Shown in pieces: positions 1-8,355 of a DNA stretch of 64,000 nt; the stretch's first letter is position 1; each line of letters opens with the position of its first letter. The notes below the pieces were generated by a model, which had not been told where the DNA came from, did not search any database, and saw only the letters and a program-made list of their open reading frames with translations. This DNA comes from Aurantimonas endophytica (lineage in GTDB: Bacteria > Pseudomonadota > Alphaproteobacteria > Rhizobiales > Rhizobiaceae): positions 62,001 through 126,000 of the forward strand of contig NZ_JACIEM010000006.1 in assembly GCF_014196845.1 (NCBI RefSeq), read 5' to 3'. A program made the translations under genes and the position numbers.

Positions 1-131
1 GGCCTCGGACGCGAACGGTCTTTGGCGGGAACGACACGGGGTGCCATGTTCGGCACCACCGCGCCTCTCAGGAGGCTGCATTCACACTTCGATATAGCCA
101 GAGCCGGCCGCGGACGCAAGAGCCTCTGACG

Positions 132-695
132 TTAGACAGCGCCAGCAAGGCCGAGCCGTTCGAGGACACGCGCGACCACCGCCGGCGGCGGCACGTCGAC
201 CGTCACCGTCACGCCGTCCTCGTCGGGGCCCAGCGGCTCCAGAGCATCGAACTGCGACTGCAGCAGCGTCGCCGGCATGTAATGGCCGCTGCGATGAGCG
301 AGGCGGGACGCGACGAGCGCAGGATCGGCGGTCAGCGCCACGACCCGTACCCGGGCGCCCGATTCCCGCAGCACGTCGCGATAGCGATGCTTCAGGGCCG
401 AGCAGGTGAGGACGGTGGATCGACCCGCTGCCGCCTGCGCCGTAATCCAGTCGCGGATCTTCGCCAGCCAGGGCCCCCGGTCGGCGTCGTCCAGAGGCAC
501 GCCCGCCGTCATCTTGGCGATGTTGGCGGCCGAGTGGAAGCGATCCGCCTCGGCGAAGGGCCAGCCCAGCGCCGCCGCCAGCGCTTCGGCCGTGGTGGAC
601 TTGCCGACGCCGGACGGGCCCATCACCACCAGCGCCGTGGGGATCTCGTCCGTCGACTCGCCTTGCCGTCCGGACCGGTCGCGGTCGGCCGCCAT
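132..695 (-). CDS. gntK: gluconokinase GntK
   Basis: Phosphorylates D-gluconate to 6-phosphogluconate in the cytosol, feeding the pentose phosphate and Entner-Doudoroff routes. The 187-residue protein has a P-loop GPSGVGKST at residues 26-34. A DRFHSAANIAKM segment matches the gluconokinase DxxHPxxNIxKM substrate motif, and a DRGPWL motif follows. The length is typical of the family. The start was chosen because its ATG overlaps the hemJ stop (ATGA), so the gene is probably translationally coupled to hemJ and read in the hemE-hemJ-gntK direction. The frame stays open upstream, but that part is antisense-like hemJ shadow. Pairing a gluconate kinase with haem genes looks accidental. The 131 bp beyond its stop to the window edge hold only short inverted repeats (e.g. 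GGTGCC/GGCACC at 40-57) and no gene. Confidence 0.88.
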   Translation of the reverse strand: MAADRDRSGRQGESTDEIPTALVVMGPSGVGKSTTAEALAAALGWPFAEADRFHSAANIAKMTAGVPLDDADRGPWLAKIRDWITAQAAAGRSTVLTCSALKHRYRDVLRESGARVRVVALTADPALVASRLAHRSGHYMPATLLQSQFDALEPLGPDEDGVTVTVDVPPPAVVARVLERLGLAGAV

Positions 696-1213
696 CAGAA
701 CGGCTTCACCACGACGAGAATGACGATCAGGATCAACAGGATGGTCGGCGCCTCGTTCATGATGCGCCAGTGCTTGACGGACCGGGTGTTGGCGTCGTTG
801 GCGAAGCGCCGCACCGAGGCCGAGTAGTAGCCATGCAGGCCGGACATCAGCACCACGAGGACGATCTTGGCGTGGAGCCAACCATTGCCGTCAGCTGCGA
901 ACCAGCCGCCCTTGAACGCAAGCCACAGACCGGCCACCCAGGTGACGATCATCGCCGGGTTCATGATCGCCTTCAAAAGCCGGCGTTCCATGACCTTGAA
1001 GGTTTCCGACTGCGGCGTGCCGGGTCCGATTTCGGCGTGGTAGACGAACAGCCGCGGCAGATACAGCGTGCCGGCCATCCAGGCGATCAGCGCGATGATG
1101 TGCAGCGACTTCATCCAGAGATAGCCGGTGCTGTTGTAGTCGCCCGGGATCAGCAGAAAGACCAGCGCCACGGCGGCGGCGGTGACGACGAGGGCGATCA
1201 CGGCGTTCTTCAT
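695..1213 (-). CDS. hemJ: protoporphyrinogen IX oxidase HemJ
   Basis: Membrane enzyme that oxidises protoporphyrinogen IX to protoporphyrin IX, the penultimate step of haem synthesis in bacteria lacking HemG and HemY. The 172-residue protein has four predicted membrane segments. A conserved block MKSLHIIALIAWMAG carries the candidate haem-ligand His38. A YLPRLFVYH motif ends in His59, and the family block ERRLLKAIMNP is present. The ATG at 1213 is chosen over upstream starts because the first hydrophobic segment begins directly after it. It follows hemE by 97 bp in the same direction, so the two act in one pathway and possibly one transcript. Its stop overlaps the gntK start. Confidence 0.9.
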   Translation of the reverse strand: MKNAVIALVVTAAAVALVFLLIPGDYNSTGYLWMKSLHIIALIAWMAGTLYLPRLFVYHAEIGPGTPQSETFKVMERRLLKAIMNPAMIVTWVAGLWLAFKGGWFAADGNGWLHAKIVLVVLMSGLHGYYSASVRRFANDANTRSVKHWRIMNEAPTILLILIVILVVVKPF

Positions 1214-1310
1214 GCGAAAACGATCCTTCGGGGCGGCAGTTGCTGACAGGGCATAGACCGAAGCCGGCCGCGGCGAAAGGCTGGAGCCTGACGCCATCGG
1301 CCAGGGCGTC

Positions 1311-2330
1311 CTAGCCTCGGATACGCCGGAGCAGGGCCTCGACATGCTCGACCGGAGCGTTCGGCGTGATGCCGTGGCCGAGATTGAACACCAGCGGGCC
1401 GCTGCCGAGGCTTTCGAGGATCCGGTCGACGCCCTCGTCGAGCGCCCGCCCGCCGGCGATCAGCCGCAGCGGGTCGAGATTGCCCTGCACGGCGCCGTCC
1501 TTCTGCAGCTCCTTGGCGAAGGACAGCGGCACGGCCCAGTCGAGCCCCACCCCGTCGACGCCGGTCTTCTGGCGATAGGTGGACAGAAGCGCGCCGGCAC
1601 CCTTGGCAAAGCCGATGATCTTGGCACCGGGCACCGCGGCGCGGACCTTCTCGACCATCCGCGCCACAGGCTTGACCGCATAGGCCTCGAACGAGGCCTC
1701 ATCCAGCACGCCGGCCCAGGAATCGAAGATCTGCACGCAGTCCGCGCCCGCCTGCAACTGCCGGATCAGGTAATCGGCACTCATCTCGGCGAGCATGTAG
1801 AGCAGCGTCTCCATCGCTTCGGGATTTGTGTAGCCGAACAGCCGGGCCGGTGCCTGGTCGGGCGTTCCGTGCCCGGCGATCATGTAGGTCGCCACCGTCC
1901 AGGGCGCGCCGCAGAAGCCGATCAGCGTCGTCTCCTCGGGCAGCTGATCGCGAAGCCGCGCCACCGTCGCGATCACCGGCGCGAGATGCGTGTCGGCATT
2001 GGACGGATCCAGCCGCTCGATCTCGTCGACCCGAAGCGGCGTCAGCTTCGGTCCCTCGCCCTCGACGAAATGCAGGCCGCGATCGAGCGCGTCCGGGATC
2101 ACCAGGATGTCGGAGAACAGGATCGCCGCGTCGAAGCCGAAGCGCCTTATCGGCTGCAGGGTGACCTCTGTCGCCAGATCCGGGTTGTAGCAGAGATCGA
2201 GGAAGCCTCCGGCCTTGGCCCGGGTAGCCCTGTATTCCGGGAGATACCGCCCGGCCTGCCGCATCAGCCATACCGGAGGGGGAGAGACGCTTTCGCCCTC
2301 GAGGACACGGACGAGCTTGCGCTTCTCCAT
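1311..2330 (-). CDS. hemE: uroporphyrinogen decarboxylase HemE
   Basis: Cytosolic enzyme removing four acetate carboxyls from uroporphyrinogen III to give coproporphyrinogen III. The N-terminal signature [13 protein letters not shown] carries the substrate-binding arginines (about residues 24-28). The FSDIL motif supplies the catalytic-site aspartate, and the GFCGAPWT and FNLGHGI blocks are typical. At 339 residues the length is normal. An ATG lies 21 bp upstream (2351), but only the start at 2330 has a ribosome site (GGGAG, 10 nt upstream). The gene reads away from the putative replication origin, exactly as in Caulobacter and Sinorhizobium, where hemE marks the origin. Its promoter must lie in the AT-rich end of that block. 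Confidence 0.93.
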   Translation of the reverse strand: MEKRKLVRVLEGESVSPPPVWLMRQAGRYLPEYRATRAKAGGFLDLCYNPDLATEVTLQPIRRFGFDAAILFSDILVIPDALDRGLHFVEGEGPKLTPLRVDEIERLDPSNADTHLAPVIATVARLRDQLPEETTLIGFCGAPWTVATYMIAGHGTPDQAPARLFGYTNPEAMETLLYMLAEMSADYLIRQLQAGADCVQIFDSWAGVLDEASFEAYAVKPVARMVEKVRAAVPGAKIIGFAKGAGALLSTYRQKTGVDGVGLDWAVPLSFAKELQKDGAVQGNLDPLRLIAGGRALDEGVDRILESLGSGPLVFNLGHGITPNAPVEHVEALLRRIRG

Positions 2331-2351
2331 CAGGTCTTGGCTCCCATTCAA

Positions 2352-2845
2352 TAAAGAAAAGATTCTCTTAGAGAGAGATTATGATTCTTAGAGTCGGTGA
2401 ATAGTCGGAATTCACACGGCCCGGTAGATGGAGGCGCTGCCGCCATCGTCCACAGCCAATCGCTTCGGGTTTCGGCCAGGGTGGGGATCAGCGGGAGATT
2501 ATCGAGGCGGGAAGGGAGCTTACCGGGCCACTTTGCAACCTGCCGCCTGGGGATGACCGGGGGACGCCCGGATCCTCGTCCACAAATTCCCGCAGGTCCT
2601 GCGCACAGCGCCCGTCGCGTCGCCGATTGGGGACAACCGCACCCTTGTCCCCCGCCCTTCGGTGGACGAACGGGGTTCGGCCCGTAACCCTTCGTTAACC
2701 CACAGGCCGACGAAGAATCATGGGTGCTGTCCCCGTGCCGGGTTGCCGGCGGGGGGCGAATCGAGTCCGGCACTCCGTGGCGTTTGCCGATCCGAAGCGC
2801 TATCAAGCCCGGCGTCCTTAAAGAAATCGTTAAAAGGCGAGCGAA
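2352..2845. other. oriC: putative chromosomal replication origin (oriC)
   Basis: A 494-bp non-coding block between divergent hemE and maf. Seen in the sequence: a strongly AT-rich stretch at 2346-2415 containing the near-repeat GATTCTCTTAGAG/GATTCTTAGAG, a candidate unwinding element. There are six GANTC sites (2361, 2383, 2391, 2716, 2758, 2763). Two copies of TCGTCCACA (2577 and about 2447) differ from the DnaA box TTATCCACA at two positions, and a third near-copy lies inverted at about 2662. There is an 8-bp inverted repeat GGGGACAA/TTGTCCCC (2629-2652) and a CtrA-like box at 2684. Known: origins of several alphaproteobacteria lie beside hemE. Inferred: this is oriC. No perfect DnaA box was found, so the call rests on position plus these elements. 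Confidence 0.72.
2684..2700 (+). promoter_or_regulatory. CtrA-like box in the putative origin
   Basis: GTAA-N7-TTAACC differs from the CtrA consensus TTAA-N7-TTAACC at one base. A second pair, TTAA-N8-TTAA, lies at 2818-2833 and has one extra spacer base. In Caulobacter, CtrA bound at such sites represses origin firing. Function here is inferred. Confidence 0.5.
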
Positions 2846-3445
2846 ATGGCCAAGGGCATCGTACTGGCATCGAGCAGCGTCCATCGACGCGAACTCCTCA
2901 AGAATGCCGGCATCGACTTCACCGTCGAGGCGAGCGACCTCGACGAGCGGGCGATCGAGGCGCCGCTCCTCGAAAGCGGCGTGTCGCCGGAAGACATTGC
3001 CGGCATCCTGGCCGAGGCCAAGGCGACCGACGTCTCGACGCGCCACCAGGGCACGATCGTCATCGGCGCCGACCAGACCCTGTCGCTCGGCGACGAGGTG
3101 CTGCACAAGCCGGCCACGATGGAGGACGCGCGCCGCACGCTGTTGAAGCTTTCCGGCCGCACCCACCATCTCAACAGCGCGGTGGTGCTGGTCGAGGACG
3201 GCGCGGTCACCTGGCGGCACGTCGCCACCGCAGCGATCACGCTGCGCGACCTCGATCCGGGCTTCATCGGCCGTTATCTCGCCCATGCCGGCCAAAAGGC
3301 GCTGACGAGCGTCGGCGCCTACCAGATCGAGAAGGAGGGGATCCAGCTGATGGATTCGATCGAGGGCGACTTCTTCACCATCATCGGGCTGCCGCTGCTG
3401 CCGCTGCTCAAGGAATTGCGGCGGCGCGGAGAGATCGATGGCTGA
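2846..3445 (+). CDS. maf: Maf/YceF-type nucleoside triphosphate pyrophosphatase
   Basis: Maf-family house-cleaning enzyme that hydrolyses non-canonical or modified nucleotides to the monophosphate and pyrophosphate. The 199-residue protein opens with [11 protein letters not shown], the substrate-binding SxxR motif. It has the catalytic aspartate in GADQTL (D76), and a [11 protein letters not shown] segment resembles the m7GTP-preferring YceF branch more than YhdE. It is the first gene rightward of the putative origin. It overlaps aroE by 8 bp and is therefore probably the first gene of a maf-aroE-coaE operon. In some rhizobia a PEP-synthase regulatory gene sits between the origin and maf; none is present here. 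Substrate preference is inferred from one motif. Confidence 0.88.
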   Translation: MAKGIVLASSSVHRRELLKNAGIDFTVEASDLDERAIEAPLLESGVSPEDIAGILAEAKATDVSTRHQGTIVIGADQTLSLGDEVLHKPATMEDARRTLLKLSGRTHHLNSAVVLVEDGAVTWRHVATAAITLRDLDPGFIGRYLAHAGQKALTSVGAYQIEKEGIQLMDSIEGDFFTIIGLPLLPLLKELRRRGEIDG

Positions 3446-4400
3446 GCAGGACTGGACGCCAGAGCCCTATGTCAGCGGCGCCCAGCGCCCGCGCGGCGAA
3501 GGCTCGATCTTCGATCCCAATCTGGTTCAAGCAGCCACGGACGGGCCCCGCGCCTTCGTCACCGGCTGGCCGGTGTGGCATTCGCGCTCGCCGCTGATCC
3601 ACCGCGCCTGGCTGAAGCAATTCGGCCTGCCGGGCTCCTATGACCGCGTCGGTGTGCCGCCGGAGGAGATCGGCGAATTCTTCCGGACGCTGCGCAGACA
3701 AGGCTTTGTCGGCGGCAATGTCACGCTGCCGCACAAGCTGGCGGCGCTCGAGGCGGTTGCGCGCCGCGATGCGGCGGCGGAGGCCATCGGCGCGGTCAAC
3801 ACGCTGTGGTTCGAGAAATCCGGCCGCCTCGTCGGCGGCAACACCGATGCCTATGGTTTCGCCGCCAATCTCGATGCGCAGCTGCCCGGCTGGGCCGATG
3901 CGGGCACCGCGACCGTGCTCGGCGCCGGCGGTGCGGCGCGGGCGGTGATCTTTGCCCTTCTGAAGGGCGGCATCAAATCGGTGCGGATCGTCAACCGCAC
4001 GGTTGCCCGGGCCGAGGAACTGGCCGAGCGCTTCGGGCCGCTCGTCTCGGCACATGGCGAGGACGAGAAGCCGGCGCTGCTCGCTACCACCGACCTCCTG
4101 GTCAACACGACGCCGATTCCCGCGCCCGATCCGGACGACGAGACGCCGGACTGGTTCGCGCCCAAGCTTCCCGATCTCTCGGCGCTGCCCGATCACGCCA
4201 TGGTCGCCGACATCGTCTACGTGCCGCTCCAGACGCCGATCCTTCAGGCGGCGACCGCCCGGGGTCTGCGGACATCCGACGGGCTCGGCATGCTGCTGCA
4301 CCAGGCGGTACCGGGCTTCGAGCGCTGGTTCGGCCGGCGCCCGACGGTCGATAAGGCGCTGCGCGATGCGATCGTCCGCGACATCGAAAGCGGCGTCTGA
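3438..4400 (+). CDS. aroE: shikimate dehydrogenase AroE
   Basis: NADP-dependent reduction of 3-dehydroshikimate to shikimate in aromatic amino acid synthesis. The substrate-binding SRSPLIH motif is at residues 49-55. The catalytic lysine is in NVTLPHK (K100) and its partner aspartate is in NTDAYGF (D137). The nucleotide loop GAGGAARA is at 162-169. At 320 residues it is about 35 longer than the usual enzyme. The extra sequence is N-terminal ([12 protein letters not shown]...), proline-rich and without clear homology. A later start cannot be excluded, but the overlap with maf favours the long form. Its stop overlaps the coaE start by one base. Confidence 0.92.
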   Translation: MAEQDWTPEPYVSGAQRPRGEGSIFDPNLVQAATDGPRAFVTGWPVWHSRSPLIHRAWLKQFGLPGSYDRVGVPPEEIGEFFRTLRRQGFVGGNVTLPHKLAALEAVARRDAAAEAIGAVNTLWFEKSGRLVGGNTDAYGFAANLDAQLPGWADAGTATVLGAGGAARAVIFALLKGGIKSVRIVNRTVARAEELAERFGPLVSAHGEDEKPALLATTDLLVNTTPIPAPDPDDETPDWFAPKLPDLSALPDHAMVADIVYVPLQTPILQAATARGLRTSDGLGMLLHQAVPGFERWFGRRPTVDKALRDAIVRDIESGV

Positions 4401-4984
4401 TGATCGTGCTCGGCCTCACCGGCTCGATCGGCATGGGCAAGACCACCACGTCGCACATGTTCGCCGCCGAGGGTGCGCCGGTGCATTCGGCCGACGCCGT
4501 GGTGCATCAACTCTATGCCGGTAAGGCCGCGCCGCTGATCGAGGCGGCGTTTCCGGGTACGGTAGCGAACGGCGTCGTCGATCGTGAGCGCCTCGCCGCC
4601 CGGGTTCTCGACGATCCTGAGGCACTGAAGCGGCTCGAGGCGATCGTCCATCCGCTGGTGCGGGCCGAGGAGGAGGCGTTTCTCGAGTCGGCCCGCCAGC
4701 GCAATGCGCGGCTTGCCGTGCTCGATGTGCCGCTGCTGTTCGAGACCGGTGCCGACAGTCGCTGCGACAAGATCGTCGTGGTCACGGCACCGCCCGAGAT
4801 CCAGCGCGAGCGGGTACTGTCGCGGCCGGGCATGACCGAGGCGAAGCTGGCGGCGATCCTCGCCCGCCAGGTCCCGGACGAGGAGAAGCGCGCCCGCGCC
4901 GACTTCATCGTCGACACCAGCAACGGCATGGAAGCGGCCCGGCTGGCGGTGAAGGCGATCGTCAAGCGCTGCCGGGCGCTCTAG
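4400..4984 (+). CDS. coaE: dephospho-CoA kinase CoaE
   Basis: Catalyses the last step of coenzyme A synthesis, phosphorylating the ribose 3'-hydroxyl of dephospho-CoA. The P-loop GSIGMGKT lies at residues 8-15. Further motifs are the family's [12 protein letters not shown] segment and the lid-region arginine in RPGMTEAKL. The length of 194 residues is normal. The ATG overlaps the aroE stop (TGATG), giving tight coupling. Downstream, a 25-bp gap with a weak 5-bp hairpin separates it from the convergent tetR gene. CoaA, at the other end of the same pathway, is encoded at 16.8 kb. Confidence 0.93.
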   Translation: MIVLGLTGSIGMGKTTTSHMFAAEGAPVHSADAVVHQLYAGKAAPLIEAAFPGTVANGVVDRERLAARVLDDPEALKRLEAIVHPLVRAEEEAFLESARQRNARLAVLDVPLLFETGADSRCDKIVVVTAPPEIQRERVLSRPGMTEAKLAAILARQVPDEEKRARADFIVDTSNGMEAARLAVKAIVKRCRAL

Positions 4985-5009
4985 AGGCGCTTTCCGGAAG
5001 CGTTGATAC

Positions 5010-5612
5010 TTAGACCTCGGACCGCAGCATGCCTTCCGCCAGATGCCGGAACGCCGCAACGGCCTTGCCGAGAACGGCGGGCGGGTCGCCGGCGGCGGCG
5101 ATCCACAGGGCGGCGTTGAGCGCCGCGCCGTTGAGCAGCCTTGCGGCGGCCTCGGCATCCAGGGGCTTCAGCGTTCCCGCGTCGATCAGCGCCTGGATGG
5201 TCTGCGTGGTCGTGGCAAGGCAGGCGTTCTGGTTCGGCCAGCGCGACGGATCGCCGAGCACGGCCGGCCCGTCCAGCAGCATGATGCGCTGGATCTCCGG
5301 CTCCAGCGCCATCTCGATATAGGCGATGCTCTCGGCCAGGAAGCCGAGCCATGGCGATTCAGCGTCCGCCTTCGCCGCGCGCATCCGGTCCAGCATCTCG
5401 GCGTCGATCTGGTCGATGACGGCCTGCAGCAGGCCCTTCTTGTCGCCGAAATTGTGATAGAGCGCGCCGCGCGTCAGGCCGGCCTCGGCCGTCAACTCGT
5501 CCATCGACGCGTCGGCATAGCCCTTGGCGGCGAAAGCGCGCCGCGCGGCGTGGACCAGCTTGCCACGGGTCTCCTCCACCATTTCTGCACGACGTCTTCC
5601 GGCCAAGCTCAC
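5010..5612 (-). CDS. TetR/AcrR family transcriptional regulator
   Basis: DNA-binding repressor of the TetR family. The N-terminal helix-turn-helix is clear (ETRGKLVHAARRAF, then LTRGALYHNFGDKKGLL). The C-terminal ligand domain has no recognisable specificity. The frame is open from an ATG at 5648, but that start would place an operator inside the coding sequence. A GTG at 5612 or an ATG at 5582 fits better; 5612 is given because TetR proteins usually carry 10-15 residues before this helix. It is divergent from a RidA-family gene. The space between them holds three copies of one palindrome, so it very likely represses itself and that gene. The effector is unknown. Confidence 0.85.
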   Translation of the reverse strand: MSLAGRRRAEMVEETRGKLVHAARRAFAAKGYADASMDELTAEAGLTRGALYHNFGDKKGLLQAVIDQIDAEMLDRMRAAKADAESPWLGFLAESIAYIEMALEPEIQRIMLLDGPAVLGDPSRWPNQNACLATTTQTIQALIDAGTLKPLDAEAAARLLNGAALNAALWIAAAGDPPAVLGKAVAAFRHLAEGMLRSEV

Positions 5613-5622
5613 TCTCCGTTCG

Positions 5623-5689
5623 CATACGTGCCGTATGTGTATTGACATACGACGCGTATGCCATCACCTATGCACATACGCGACGTATA
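5623..5689. promoter_or_regulatory. three tandem TetR operator palindromes
   Basis: CATACG-N3-CGTATG occurs at 5623-5637 and 5646-5660, and as CATACG-N3-CGTATA at 5675-5689, with centres 23 and 29 bp apart. The second copy overlaps a TTGACA (5642-5647) that would serve the rightward gene. The third lies in the spacer of a leftward TTGATA-N17-TAGGTG (5693-5665). The arrangement fits repression of both divergent genes by the adjacent TetR protein. Confidence 0.8.
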
Positions 5690-5786
5690 TCAATCCCGCC
5701 CCCAACGACAGTGGGCGGCCTGCGGCGCGACGTACGGTAGACGGATGCGACGTTCGACTGCCGCGAGTTCCCACAACAGGAGTGCC

Positions 5787-6182
5787 ATGATGGCCCAGCG
5801 CGACGCGATCTTCCCTGCCGGACGGCAGGCTCTCTACGACATCAACAAATACTCGGCGGCGATCCGGTCGGGCGACCTGCTGTTCGTCTCCGGCCAGGTC
5901 GGGAGCCGCGAGGACGGTTCGCCCGAGCCGGACTTCCCGGCGCAGGTCCAGCTGGCCTTCGACAATCTCGCCGCCGTGCTGACGGCAGCCGGCGCTACGT
6001 TCGATGACATCGTCGACGTGACGACGTTCCACACCGACCCGGAAAACCAGTTCGCGACCGTCAACGAAGTCCGCGCGACGGTCTTCGGCGAGCCGCCTTA
6101 CCCGAACTGGACCGCGGTGGGCGTCAACTGGCTCTCCGGATTCGATTTCGAGATCAAGGTAATCGCGCGCCTGGCCGGTTGA
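5787..6182 (+). CDS. RidA/YjgF-family protein lacking the catalytic arginine
   Basis: A 131-residue Rid-family protein. RidA itself hydrolyses reactive enamines and imines made by PLP enzymes. The fold signature is clear (LLFVSGQVG, FDNLAAVLTAAGATFDDIVDVTTF, FATVNEVRATVFGEPPYP). The arginine that binds the substrate carboxylate in true RidA falls in a segment that here reads NWTAVGV, with Trp at the aligned place. The protein therefore belongs to a Rid subfamily whose activity is not the classical deaminase, and the name RidA should not be transferred. Start: ATG at 5787 with AGGAG 4 nt upstream; an upstream open frame would begin inside the operators. It is probably controlled by the divergent TetR protein. 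Confidence 0.85.
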   Translation: MMAQRDAIFPAGRQALYDINKYSAAIRSGDLLFVSGQVGSREDGSPEPDFPAQVQLAFDNLAAVLTAAGATFDDIVDVTTFHTDPENQFATVNEVRATVFGEPPYPNWTAVGVNWLSGFDFEIKVIARLAG

Positions 6183-6317
6183 CGGCGCAAGCAGACGGAC
6201 AGAAAGAACATAGAGAGAACATGTACTTAAGCTGGTGGATAGGGGCGCCTCGCCGTCCCTGTCGCCTTGCCTCGCCGACCGGCCTGCCCGAAAAGGAGAC
6301 CGGAAGCGGAGTATCCC

Positions 6318-7040
6318 ATGCGCGAAATCGTCTTCGACACCGAAACCACCGGGCTCGACCCGGCGGTCGAGCGCGTGGTCGAGATCGGTGCCGTGGAATT
6401 GTGGAACCACATCCCGACGGGCCGTAACTATCACACCTTCGTGCGGCCGGCCGGCCGCAAGGTCGATCCCGCCGCCTTCGACGTCCACGGCATCTCCGAC
6501 GCCTTCCTCGTCGACAAGCCGCTGTTCGAGGAGATCGCGGAGGATTTCCTCGAGTTCTTCGCCGGGGCGCGGCTGATCGCCCACAATGCCGCCTTCGACG
6601 TGCAGTTCCTCAATGCCGAGCTGGCGCGGATCGGCCAGCCGCCGATCGATTCCAGCATGGTCATCGACACGCTGCCGATGGCGCGGCGCAAGTTCCCGAT
6701 GGCGCCGGCGACGCTCGATGCGCTCTGCTCGCGCTTTTCGGTGGATACCAGCCGCCGCGACAAACACGGCGCGCTCCTCGACTCCGAGCTCCTCGCGGAG
6801 GTCTATATCGAGCTGATCGGCGGCCGGCAGGCAGCCCTGGGCCTCGTCGTCGACACTGGCGAGCCGCTGGAGGGCTCGGAGGCGGATCTCGGCCGCATCG
6901 GGCCGCGGCCGGTTCCGCTGCCGCCGCGCCTCTCGGCAGAAGAGATCGCCGCCCATGCCGGCTTCGTCGCCAGCCTCGGCAAGGACGCGCTGTGGTGGCG
7001 CTACATCGAGCGGCCGGAACCGGCCGCCGCGGCGTCCTGA
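6318..7040 (+). CDS. dnaQ: DNA polymerase III epsilon subunit (3'-5' proofreading exonuclease)
   Basis: DEDDh exonuclease that proofreads for the replicative polymerase. All three exo motifs are present: FDTETTGL at residues 6-13 (D, E), LIAHNAAFD (D), and DKHGALLDS with the histidine and aspartate of the DEDDh type. At 240 residues it matches alphaproteobacterial DnaQ; the C-terminal part after about 185 should bind the alpha subunit. The start is the ATG after CGGAG at 6306-6310; an open frame from 6267 lacks a site. It continues the origin-proximal gene order. A strong bidirectional terminator separates it from the convergent secB gene. Confidence 0.93.
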   Translation: MREIVFDTETTGLDPAVERVVEIGAVELWNHIPTGRNYHTFVRPAGRKVDPAAFDVHGISDAFLVDKPLFEEIAEDFLEFFAGARLIAHNAAFDVQFLNAELARIGQPPIDSSMVIDTLPMARRKFPMAPATLDALCSRFSVDTSRRDKHGALLDSELLAEVYIELIGGRQAALGLVVDTGEPLEGSEADLGRIGPRPVPLPPRLSAEEIAAHAGFVASLGKDALWWRYIERPEPAAAAS

Positions 7041-7060
7041 TCGACTGAAAGTCGAAAATG

Positions 7061-7098
7061 AAAAGGCCGGCGACATCGAACGATGCGCCGGCCTCTTT
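7061..7098. terminator. bidirectional terminator between dnaQ and secB
   Basis: GGCCGGCG (7065-7072) pairs with CGCCGGCC (7086-7093). A small inner ATCG/CGAT stem lies in the loop. The hairpin is preceded by AAAA and followed by TCTTT, so it can stop both converging transcripts. Confidence 0.8.
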
Positions 7099-7131
7099 CG
7101 TCTGCGATCTGCGCCGGAGCGCGCCGTCGCC

Positions 7132-7650
7132 TCAGGTCGTCTGGACCTGCTGGCGGGCGCGTTCCTCGGCCATGCGCTGCTGGAACAGCTGCGCGAAGTC
7201 GATCGGGTCGATCATCAGCGGCGGGAAGCCGCCATTGCGGGTGACGTCGGCGATCACCTGACGGGCGAACGGGAAGAGCAGCCGCGGGCACTCGATGAAC
7301 AGCACCGGCAGGAGATGCTCCTGCGGGAAGTTCTGCAGCTTGAAGACGCCGCCATAGTCGAGCTCGACATTGAACATCAGGTCGGCGCCCTCGCCGGCCT
7401 TTGCGTTGAGGCTCAGCCGCACGTCGTACTCGCCCTCGGTGCCCTGGATCGGGTTGGCTCCGACATTGACGCCGATATTGATCGCCGGCGCGCGCTTCTG
7501 GCCGCGCAGCGCCGCGGGCGCGTTGGGGCTCTCGAAGGACATGTCGCGGATGTACTGGGTGAGGATGTTGATGCTCGGCGGCGTGGCCGATGCCGGCGTC
7601 GCCGGCGTGCCGCCGTTGCCGCCTGACTGATGGTCGGTGGTGTCGGACAT
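7132..7650 (-). CDS. secB: protein-export chaperone SecB
   Basis: Cytosolic tetrameric chaperone that keeps precursor proteins unfolded and hands them to SecA. The recognisable blocks are [14 protein letters not shown] near residue 32, then [22 protein letters not shown] and [29 protein letters not shown] (each quoted in part only). The 172-residue length includes a Gly/Ala/Pro/Thr-rich N-terminal tail of about 25 residues and is normal for rhizobial SecB. It lies 174 bp downstream of fxsA in the same orientation and ends at the terminator shared with dnaQ. Confidence 0.95.
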   Translation of the reverse strand: MSDTTDHQSGGNGGTPATPASATPPSINILTQYIRDMSFESPNAPAALRGQKRAPAINIGVNVGANPIQGTEGEYDVRLSLNAKAGEGADLMFNVELDYGGVFKLQNFPQEHLLPVLFIECPRLLFPFARQVIADVTRNGGFPPLMIDPIDFAQLFQQRMAEERARQQVQTT

Positions 7651-7824
7651 GACTGCTCCCGTCTCGCTTGTATCGTCGGCTTGGCGACCGCCTGCAGCGG
7701 CTCGTGCCGGGCTTGGGCCTGCCGAACGCCGCAGCGTCCTAGCCGGCCTGAAAGATCGGCGCGAGCGCTATCATGCGGGCGCTATCAGGACAAGGCGAGG
7801 TCGGCCGGGGGGCTGGAACAGACC

Positions 7825-8355
7825 TCAGTGCAGGATGCGGCGCGGCGGTTCGCCGTCCGGCGCGGACTGCCCGTCGGTCCCGCGCCATGGCGTGGTCGGG
7901 TCCGGGCGCCGCTCGAACTCGGCACCCGACAGGTCGACCACATCGGGATCGCCACGCGGTGCGGGTCCCGAGCCCCTGCCGAAGCCACCAGCCGCGACCA
8001 CGACGACCCGGGCCTTCAGGAAATTCCAGACCGCGTCGCGGATCGCCGGCACGAACAGCAGGAAACCGAGCGTGTCGGTGACGAGGCCGGGCGTCAGCAG
8101 CAGGACACCGGCAATGGCGATCATCACGCCGTTGACGAGCTCACGCGCCGGCACCCGCCCGGCCCGCGTCTCGGCCTGGATGCGAGCCAGCGTGTCGAGC
8201 CCCTGGCGCCGCAGCAGCAGCGTCCCGAAGATGGCGGTGACGACCACGAGTCCCAGCGTCGGCCACAGGCCGATGAGGTTGCCGACGAGGATGAAGACGG
8301 CGATCTCGAGGATCGGGATCACCAGGAGCAGGACCGGGATCAGGGCAATGGGCAT
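7825..8355 (-). CDS. fxsA: FxsA family membrane protein
   Basis: Small inner-membrane protein of the FxsA family; in E. coli its overproduction relieves phage T7 exclusion by the F plasmid, and its normal role is unknown. The 176-residue protein starts directly with hydrophobic segments (IPVLLLVIPILEIAVFILVG). It has the family GTLLLRRQGL motif after the second segment, then a third segment around AIAGVLLLTPGLVTD. The C-terminal third is polar and rich in Arg/Gly/Pro. The ATG at 8355 is chosen because it begins the first membrane segment; the open frame further upstream would overlap the divergent timA promoter region. Confidence 0.85.
   Translation of the reverse strand: MPIALIPVLLLVIPILEIAVFILVGNLIGLWPTLGLVVVTAIFGTLLLRRQGLDTLARIQAETRAGRVPARELVNGVMIAIAGVLLLTPGLVTDTLGFLLFVPAIRDAVWNFLKARVVVVAAGGFGRGSGPAPRGDPDVVDLSGAEFERRPDPTTPWRGTDGQSAPDGEPPRRILH

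Noticed and set aside
4985-5009. Terminator between coaE and tetR
   Set aside because: The only hairpin is a 5-bp CGCTT/AAGCG stem without a T-run, too weak to call.
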